A stretch of 11,066 nucleotides of DNA from contig JALLAZ010000967.1 in NCBI GenBank assembly GCA_036939755.1, positions 1-11,066 of the forward strand. The letters are read 5' to 3'. This DNA is from Stephanodiscus triporus (Eukaryota > Bacillariophyta > Thalassiosirophyceae > Thalassiosirales > Thalassiosiraceae). Of the stretch, positions 5,723-11,066 are shown in pieces. Position numbers and translations under genes: made by a program. The notes under the pieces are model-generated. The model was not told the DNA's origin and did not search any database. It saw only the letters and a list, made by a program, of their open reading frames with translations. Positions within the stretch are counted from its first letter, which is position 1. Each line of letters opens with the position of its first letter.

Positions 5723-8281
5723 ATGGCGGGGGGGGATGCAGCGATACGGGACGTACGATTCTACCAGGTTATTGATGTGCAATATGCGAATATGGAGGAC
5801 AACAAGGACGACGGCGATGCGATGGTGTTCGGCGAATGGCCGACCGCCAGATATTCCAGGGGGGGTGTGGCGTGCATAATATTGCCGTCGACTTGTTTGG
5901 TCCTCGTCCCTCAAGCATCAACGATGGACGGCGAGGATTCGAACGATGATGCGATGATTTTACACCCGCAGTTGAGGGGTGTTATTCCGACGATGCGCGG
6001 GTATACTTTGCGGCTGCCCCGTCCGTCGTTGACGATTTCCTTCCTCCGGTCGGTCGATGAAGAGCTCGTCGATGTTGGGAGGACCGACGCAACGACGAAA
6101 CCGAGCCGTCGTCACCCTTCCGCGAACGACGTGGTGGATGCGCTGTATTTGCAGGGAGCGATACCGGCCCATTCTTCGTATTTCATCGCAAAGCAACGCA
6201 TCGTTTGTCACGACGGTACGCATCCTCGTATCATCCACGTCGTTGGAAAGGAGGAGAATAATATCCGAGCATGCGTAGACGAGGCATGCGATGTCAGTAA
6301 GTTATTTCATGTGTCTTATTACTTCTTTACTGCTTATGGTTTCTATTCAGCTGATGCATTCAAATACAAACTCCGTAACTCGATCACAAGCACAGTGGGA
6401 ATGCGCTCATTCCACGTGGACGGCCTTGCTGCATTCTGGGCTCACTATAACCTGTTTAACACCTACCACCAAAGACCGACGGCGTCCAGCGGTTCCCTCA
6501 CATCACCGCCCTTCACCGGAGCGCTGCCAGATAAGCTCAGGGGTCTATCTGCAGCGTTGGACGTCGCACGTTGGTCGTCGCCATGTGTACTGCACGTGGC
6601 GGGAATCGATCGAGAGTTGTCCACAACGGAGGGCCATTCGGCAGACCCCGACGCGAGGGCGGAAGAAGAACGGAGGATGTTGGAGGCCATTAGTGTAGTT
6701 TGTAGTAGCCCCTCACACGTTATCATTCGAAGCGATTCGAGGAATATTACAGTCGCTCCTGGAGGGGGTGCCGCTGTAGGGAGAAGCGGCCGCATAGCTT
6801 GCGACGCGTTTTTGTCTCACCTGACAACACCGCGGGTCATAATTATACTCTCTACCTCGACTCCTCTCCCTTCAGGTCCATTGGCATCGTCTCTATTACA
6901 ACCCAGCATCGCAATATCACCCCCCGACGCCAACTATGCACGTATACTTTGGGATAACGACGCCGATGGCACATTTGATTCACTGTCTTCTTATTTGATC
7001 GGGATGTCCGCAAGAGATATTGGCTTTTTGAGACAAAAATTTGCTCATCGTTGGGAAGAGGAAGTGATGAAAAATGTGATGATCGATGATCACACCACAA
7101 CCGCAGACGGTCAACAGTGCAAGCCACCTTCACCCGTCGACCTAATACAATCTTTACTTCCCGATCTTGAAACCGTGCGATCATTCATGCAGTCTTCTGG
7201 GAAGGGAGGAGGCTCAAGCACGCTTCCACTATCATCCTCGTCTCTACCGAATGTCAGATGGGAGGATATTGGAGGATTAGAAGCAATAAGGAAAGAAATC
7301 ATGGATGCCGTCGAGCTGCCATTGAAATATCCCCTACTGTTCGAGGGAAGTCGAAGATCAGGTATACTGTTGTTTGGTCCTCCGGGTACGGGGAAAACTC
7401 TGGTTGCTAAGGCGATTGCGCGAGAATGTGGCTTACCCTTTCTCTCTGTCAAAGGGCCAGAGCTACTTGGTTCTTACGTTGGCGAGAGCGAGGCTAATAT
7501 TCGTGCTGTATTTGATGCGGCACGTTCGGCTGCAGTGAATCCTCAATCATTACCTTTCAAAGGGAGGATGGATGCAGAAGGTAATGGTGGGTACAGTGGA
7601 GCATCGGTCTTATTTTTCGATGAATTCGATTCCCTTGCCCCTAGAAGAGGAGAGACTGGTCACGGAGACGGCGTTATGGACCGCGTCGTTGCAACGTTGC
7701 TTGGTGAATTAGATGGTGCCGGCCTTAATAAAAAAGGGAAATCTCCTCCTTCTGCCCATGTCGTTGTGATTGCCGCAACCAACCGTCCAGATCTATTAGA
7801 TCCTTCTCTTCTCCGACCAGGAAGATTGGATAGGCTGCTTTATCTAGGCCCTGCCAAAACTAGAGAACATTGTCTGAAAATTCTCTTGGCTCAAACCCGT
7901 AAATTCAGGTTTGAGGAAGGGTGTGATGCAGCTACAGTACTTGATAGAGCCATGGATTCATTCCCTGCCACGCTGAGTGGTGCTGATTTGTCTGCCGTAG
8001 CAAGCGGGGCATTGATGCGGGGATTAAAACGAGTATGTAATAAGATAGAAGAGGAGATGTTGTTTGTCAACTCGGAAAAAGGCGCCGTCGAAGGTTCTGA
8101 AATGGCTGTTGATATCGATGATATCATGGATTCATGGAATAAGGACAAGCTACAACCCATGATGACGACGGAAGATTTTGTCGAAGCGGCCAAGGAGATT
8201 GTTCCCAGCATCTCATCAGCAGATCTAGATCATTTTGAGAATTTGCAGAGGCAGTTTTCATCAAGGCAATTCGAGCCCTAG
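5723..8281 (+). CDS. PEX6: Peroxisome biogenesis factor 6-like AAA ATPase
   Basis: PEX6 pairs with PEX1 as a hexameric type II AAA ATPase on the peroxisome membrane and pulls ubiquitinated PEX5 receptor back to the cytosol. The frame gives 852 aa, or 819 if the 99-nt intron is removed. Residues about 165-440 form a degenerate D1: HVVGKEENN replaces the Walker A loop and CVLHVAGIDREL replaces Walker B. Residues about 510-770 form an intact D2: GPPGTGKT at 552-559, pore-loop segment GSYVGESE at 583-590, FFDEFDS with DE at 633-634, ATNRPDLLDPSLLRPGR at 685-701 with both Arg fingers, and LSGADLSAV near 751. The FDEFDSLAP and RPDLLDP signatures match PEX6 D2 better than CDC48 or PEX1. The C-terminus looks complete. 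The N-domain is short and its missing part seems to lie upstream across stops, so ATG 5723 may not be the original start. Confidence 0.88.
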   Translation: MAGGDAAIRDVRFYQVIDVQYANMEDNKDDGDAMVFGEWPTARYSRGGVACIILPSTCLVLVPQASTMDGEDSNDDAMILHPQLRGVIPTMRGYTLRLPRPSLTISFLRSVDEELVDVGRTDATTKPSRRHPSANDVVDALYLQGAIPAHSSYFIAKQRIVCHDGTHPRIIHVVGKEENNIRACVDEACDVSKLFHVSYYFFTAYGFYSADAFKYKLRNSITSTVGMRSFHVDGLAAFWAHYNLFNTYHQRPTASSGSLTSPPFTGALPDKLRGLSAALDVARWSSPCVLHVAGIDRELSTTEGHSADPDARAEEERRMLEAISVVCSSPSHVIIRSDSRNITVAPGGGAAVGRSGRIACDAFLSHLTTPRVIIILSTSTPLPSGPLASSLLQPSIAISPPDANYARILWDNDADGTFDSLSSYLIGMSARDIGFLRQKFAHRWEEEVMKNVMIDDHTTTADGQQCKPPSPVDLIQSLLPDLETVRSFMQSSGKGGGSSTLPLSSSSLPNVRWEDIGGLEAIRKEIMDAVELPLKYPLLFEGSRRSGILLFGPPGTGKTLVAKAIARECGLPFLSVKGPELLGSYVGESEANIRAVFDAARSAAVNPQSLPFKGRMDAEGNGGYSGASVLFFDEFDSLAPRRGETGHGDGVMDRVVATLLGELDGAGLNKKGKSPPSAHVVVIAATNRPDLLDPSLLRPGRLDRLLYLGPAKTREHCLKILLAQTRKFRFEEGCDAATVLDRAMDSFPATLSGADLSAVASGALMRGLKRVCNKIEEEMLFVNSEKGAVEGSEMAVDIDDIMDSWNKDKLQPMMTTEDFVEAAKEIVPSISSADLDHFENLQRQFSSRQFEP
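6054..6140 (+). repeat. 87-bp direct repeat, copy 2 (within PEX6-like gene)
   Basis: This is the partner of 5055-5141. It encodes residues about 111-139 of the PEX6-like frame, just before the segment leading into the D1 module. I infer that it is the original copy, because the protein reads naturally through both of its edges, whereas copy 1 is followed by an abrupt change of sequence. Confidence 0.95.
6297..6395 (+). other. Probable 99-nt intron within the PEX6-like gene
   Basis: A strong donor (CA/GTAAGT at 6297), a branch-like CGTAACT (6374-6380, A about 17 nt before the end) and a CACAG acceptor (ending 6395) define a GT-AG intron of 33 codons without a stop. The encoded 33 residues are Phe/Tyr-rich and interrupt the D1 module. 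Removing them joins EACDV to MGMRSFHVDG in frame, restoring the helix-to-strand transition expected just after the P-loop position of D1. An alternative acceptor, TTCTATTCAG ending at 6350, would give a 54-nt intron that also keeps frame. The 99-nt form gives the better protein. Confidence 0.62.
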
Positions 8282-9656
8282 ACGAAAGCTTCTGTGCAAG
8301 AGATTGGTTATTGGCGATTAATCAGGATTGTATAAGTTGGATGTTGCTAATCTTAACTTTTGTCTAGGATACGAAGAATCGCGACCTGTCCGCATTGCAA
8401 ATGATATCAGTGGTGGAAGAATGGAGGCTGGCGAGATGGCGATTCACGGAGACCGTCTATAATGTGGTTATTTATCGACTGGTTCACTTAGCCAATCTTT
8501 GCCGGATTGTGAAGTGCCAATTGTAATGAGATTGCGTAGTATGCAAGTATTGCATAATACCTACTACATGAGTTCACATTCTCATTAGTAGGTCGACATT
8601 CAGTTCAGTATTGAAGACTTTAAACGATCCCTCTTGGGCGTTGGCCACTGTATCATTAACCCTTAACCATTCTTGCACCGTCTTGCCCAAAATCTGTTTT
8701 TCACAGCCACATACTTGACTGGTTGAACAATGGGGTATGGGGCCCGCATGGCTGCATCAACGAAAACATTGAGGCTGTCATCAAGTTTTGTATAAGCCTC
8801 CACTCTTGTAGTCATGCAAGTCCAATATTGTGGGTAAACTTTCATGCAAGGTCATTGCAGATGGCTTGGTGGTCTTGTACAAGTTTTGCTGTACATTGCC
8901 CAATAGAATAGTGTACTAGGACCTGTCAGCCTTTTCTCCTAGTAGGCCATCTTTGGAAGGGTTGCTCACTGATACCGGAAGAGAATGCCCTTGTATTGGA
9001 GTACTTAAATCATGCGTTGGGTTTTTCTTAGATTTAGATAGGCCCCTCTTGATTGATAGTCTATTCTTCAACAAAAAAAAATTGTCGGAAGGAAGGAAAA
9101 AGGATGCAGCACAATCATGTTGTTGTAAATTAAGTTACGATTGGACAAAGAAGACTGCGCGATAATCAAAAATCACACCAAACAGGTTAGATAGAAGTTG
9201 TTGGCATAGTAAGCTAACTAACTACTTAGCCACTCTCTTTCAGCTATGTACTACCTTCCTCTAGGTTATGACCCAATGTAACACTGACCCGATTTTGGAG
9301 GTACGGACCATGAGAGAATGGCTTTCCCCAATATTTAGTGGGGGGGAGGGGGCGTTGTATTGCGACCCGCTCACCCGCTTGGAAAAACTTAACTTTTTGT
9401 CCTGCAAGCATGGGGTTGATGGATTATTATTACAAGGGGCGTCGGGGGTTCGATGGCAATCAATTGTGGCAAAGTCGCATTCAGCGCTGCCACCTTGTCG
9501 GCATCGTGTACAACGTCTATTCCGGAGAAACGTCTACTCCTCCTCCCCTCCTCTCTCCCCATCCCCCGCGGGGAAGCAGAGTGCGCTTTCTGCATCCTTG
9601 CCCCCTGGGCTTTTTGAGGTGTTTTTGAGTTGATTGAAATTAATGCATCGTTTGGG
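8282..9656. other. Convergent intergenic spacer, no supported gene
   Basis: The spacer between the PEX6-like gene and the oppositely oriented sulfotransferase holds one clear hairpin (8524-8587) and several short open frames. A minus frame at 8663-8845 encodes 60 protein-like residues (YPQYWTCMTTRVEAYTKLDD) that I cannot assign and that has no extended open context. No canonical AATAAA was noted directly after the PEX6 stop. A C-rich tract flanks the sulfotransferase stop. Confidence 0.5.
8524..8587. repeat. 64-bp imperfect hairpin
   Basis: Outer arms TAATGAGATTGCG and (reverse complement) TAATGAGAATGTG match at 11 of 13 positions. Near the centre, TATGCAA (8540-8546) and TTGCATA (8550-8556) are a perfect 7-bp pair around GTA. 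A TACTAC block at 8562-8567 lies opposite a TAGTA block. It lies about 240 nt past the PEX6 stop and could be a transcript-end structure or a small foldback element. Confidence 0.65.
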
Positions 9657-10868
9657 TTAGTTAATTTGACTGCCACCCCCGCCCCCCCCCGCCCCCCCTC
9701 CGCGAATCACGCAGTCATATTGTAGGTCATGCATTGTCCAGGCGAAGTCCGTAATCATGCGCTCGTACTTGACAAACTCCTCCATGCGGAGGACGTGCTT
9801 CTCGTCCTTCGCGAGCTCCACGATCACTGCCGACGTGGACACGTTATTCTTTTCGGATTTGTTCGCGTGATGCGCATCGGAAGTAAGATTGCCGAATTTC
9901 TCGAATACGGACTCGGCCTCTGCCGCGCGCGTATTCTCCTCCGGCACGTTCTCCCTTCTCGGCAAGAACACGTGCCTCAGGATGGCGAGCGATTTCGGCA
10001 TCCTCTCGGACATGCCGACGATGACGTTGTATTTGAGAAGATTTTCGATTGCCAGCATGGCCCATGCCTCTGCTCCGGAGGAGGGCATTGCGACCGTCGA
10101 GGACGATGTGCCGTTCGTTTTCGAATCCCTTTGTGCCGGCGTCAACAAATAATCGAGGCTCTTGTCCCAGTATCGATCGTTTTCCCTCGCATTGGCGATT
10201 CGCTCCTTGATCCTATTCACGACTCGTTCCAAACTCTCGACGCGTCGCCGGACCTTATTTTGGTACAGAATGCCGCTAACGTATCTCTCTATTGGATCAC
10301 GCAGGAATACAATGTATCGCACGCCGCCGACATAATCGCCGGTGCCCAGTCGAAAGTGTCCGCCGAAGATGTCGACGGATTCCTCGATTCTCGGGTTGCT
10401 CATTTTCCCGAGATGAGAGTTGGCGTTATCCTTATCCTCATCCCGACCGCGCCCGTCGACGACGACTTTGACCATACACGGCTCCCACTCCCCCCTCGAT
10501 CGGATTGACGAGGGAAGCACCCCTGTGCACTTGACAAGTAGAATCCACGTCCTTCGGCAGGAGTATGCGAGCTCGCTGGAAAAATTCCTCATCGTCGTGC
10601 CCGCGGTCTTGTACACGTGAACGAAGGCAAAGACCTCGCCGTCGTCGTCGTCGAGACTGCGGCCTCCATTCAAAGCGGGGCACTGCCACGACCCGGGCCT
10701 TGTGGCGACCTTCGCCAGTTCTTCGGTATAAATGGGCAGCGTGCGATTCGTCGCCATGGCGGCCGTGGGATTGCGAGGCGATGGCCACGTCGACGAGTGA
10801 GTTTGGATGTACAACGCCGCGAGTGCTCCTGGGAGTACCGCGCGTAGCCGAGATGACTTTTTGGACAT
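9657..10868 (-). CDS. Sulfotransferase, type II membrane (Golgi-type)
   Basis: The predicted 403-aa protein transfers sulfate from PAPS to an unknown carbohydrate acceptor, presumably in the Golgi lumen. FVHVYKTAGTTMR (residues about 82-94) is the 5'-phosphosulfate-binding loop, and FLRDPIERYVSG (about 178-189) carries the 3'-phosphate-binding Arg and Ser. The FGGHFRLG stretch (148-155) is usual between them in the Sulfotransfer_2 / heparan-sulfate 2-O-sulfotransferase-like group, which is widespread in diatoms. The N-terminus is short and basic, followed by a weak hydrophobic run (about 10-21), which suggests a signal anchor. Several N-x-S/T sites fit a lumenal domain. YWDKSLDYLLTPAQ and the late EFVKYERMITDFA segment also fit the family. 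ATG 10868 is chosen because the open frame extends past it only to a TTG. A Gly run, from a C-rich tract, ends the protein. No intron is evident. Confidence 0.85.
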   Translation of the reverse strand: MSKKSSRLRAVLPGALAALYIQTHSSTWPSPRNPTAAMATNRTLPIYTEELAKVATRPGSWQCPALNGGRSLDDDDGEVFAFVHVYKTAGTTMRNFSSELAYSCRRTWILLVKCTGVLPSSIRSRGEWEPCMVKVVVDGRGRDEDKDNANSHLGKMSNPRIEESVDIFGGHFRLGTGDYVGGVRYIVFLRDPIERYVSGILYQNKVRRRVESLERVVNRIKERIANARENDRYWDKSLDYLLTPAQRDSKTNGTSSSTVAMPSSGAEAWAMLAIENLLKYNVIVGMSERMPKSLAILRHVFLPRRENVPEENTRAAEAESVFEKFGNLTSDAHHANKSEKNNVSTSAVIVELAKDEKHVLRMEEFVKYERMITDFAWTMHDLQYDCVIRGGGAGGGGGGSQIN

Positions 10869-10916
10869 GATGGCAGGACTCCAATCGATTGCCGCGCCGA
10901 TTGCCTCAATTATTAT

Positions 10917-10924
10917 TGACGTCA
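10917..10924. promoter_or_regulatory. TGACGTCA palindrome (CRE/bZIP-type site)
   Basis: This perfect 8-bp CRE palindrome lies 49 nt upstream of the sulfotransferase ATG (10868, minus strand). TGACGT-type elements bound by bZIP factors mediate cAMP/CO2-responsive transcription in diatoms. Whether it acts here, rather than lying in the 5' UTR by chance, is inference. Confidence 0.45.
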
Positions 10925-10938
10925 AACGCTCGATGCGG

Positions 10939-10948
10939 ACTTATAAGT
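10939..10948 (-). promoter_or_regulatory. TATA-like element upstream of the sulfotransferase
   Basis: ACTTATAAGT, itself a perfect 10-bp palindrome, lies about 71 nt upstream of the chosen ATG, just outside the CRE-type site. Position and sequence fit a core promoter element, but transcription start is unknown. Confidence 0.4.
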
Positions 10949-11066
10949 AATTTTTACGGACATCTGTCCCCATACCCCCACTTATCGTTCCGGCGCGGCA
11001 AAAAAAAACATCGCGATGGTCCATATCTGATTTGGGGGGGGTCATTTCCTACGTAGCTTTTGGTAT
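10949..11066. other. Upstream flank of the sulfotransferase
   Basis: This short flank has an eight-A run near 11000 and a G run near 11035-11041, with no gene. It would form the distal promoter of the minus-strand sulfotransferase. Confidence 0.4.

Noticed and set aside
5000..5914. Several overlapping open frames on both strands opposite the PEX6 N-domain region
   Set aside because: They are poly-Ser/Val/Arg shadows created by GAC/GAT and GC-rich repeats in the frame that continues into PEX6.
8663..8845. 60-aa minus open frame with protein-like residues
   Set aside because: Short, no known family, upstream sequence in the same frame contains stops; not enough to call even a pseudogene.
1..11066. 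Bacterial-type systems: CRISPR arrays, operons, toxin-antitoxin or phage defence clusters
   Set aside because: No regularly spaced repeats, no tightly packed co-directional genes and no ribosome-binding pattern; the gene content is eukaryotic.

Overview
The window looks like nuclear DNA of a eukaryotic alga, most likely a diatom. I infer this from four things: a peroxisomal PEX6-type AAA ATPase, a sulfotransferase of the type common in diatoms, acidic low-complexity GAC/GAT runs inside coding sequence, and isolated genes in repeat-rich spacers with no operon structure. The genus was not determined.

Layout. 1-4012 is gene-poor. It holds microsatellites, a weak minus-strand trace of a transposase helix-turn-helix (about 1243-1455), an imperfect 200-bp palindrome (1917-2114), and a C-rich then G-rich block (about 2500-3430) bounded by related GGGTACAC-type hairpins that may be the ends of a non-autonomous element. 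4013-4966 carries a decayed or frameshifted gene: a zinc-ribbon-like N-terminus in one frame and a Cys-rich, possibly HIRAN-like domain in another. 5055-5141 is an 87-bp near-exact copy of a segment inside the next gene. 5143-5719 reads like the N-terminal domain of PEX6 but contains two in-frame stops. 5723-8281 is the main open frame, a PEX6-like protein with a degenerate D1 and an intact D2 ATPase module, and it probably contains a 99-nt in-frame intron at 6297-6395. 8282-9656 is spacer with a 64-bp imperfect hairpin. 9657-10868, minus strand, is a probable Golgi type II membrane sulfotransferase. A perfect TGACGTCA palindrome and a TATA-like element lie just upstream of it.

The PEX6 and sulfotransferase genes converge and have no evident functional link: one serves peroxisomal protein import, the other sulfation of secreted or surface carbohydrate. 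I found no convincing multi-gene system. The strongest leads are the structure of the PEX6 locus (duplicated segment, stop-interrupted N-terminus, hidden intron), the foldback elements, and the CRE-type site. All family assignments come from reading motifs by eye; no database search was run.
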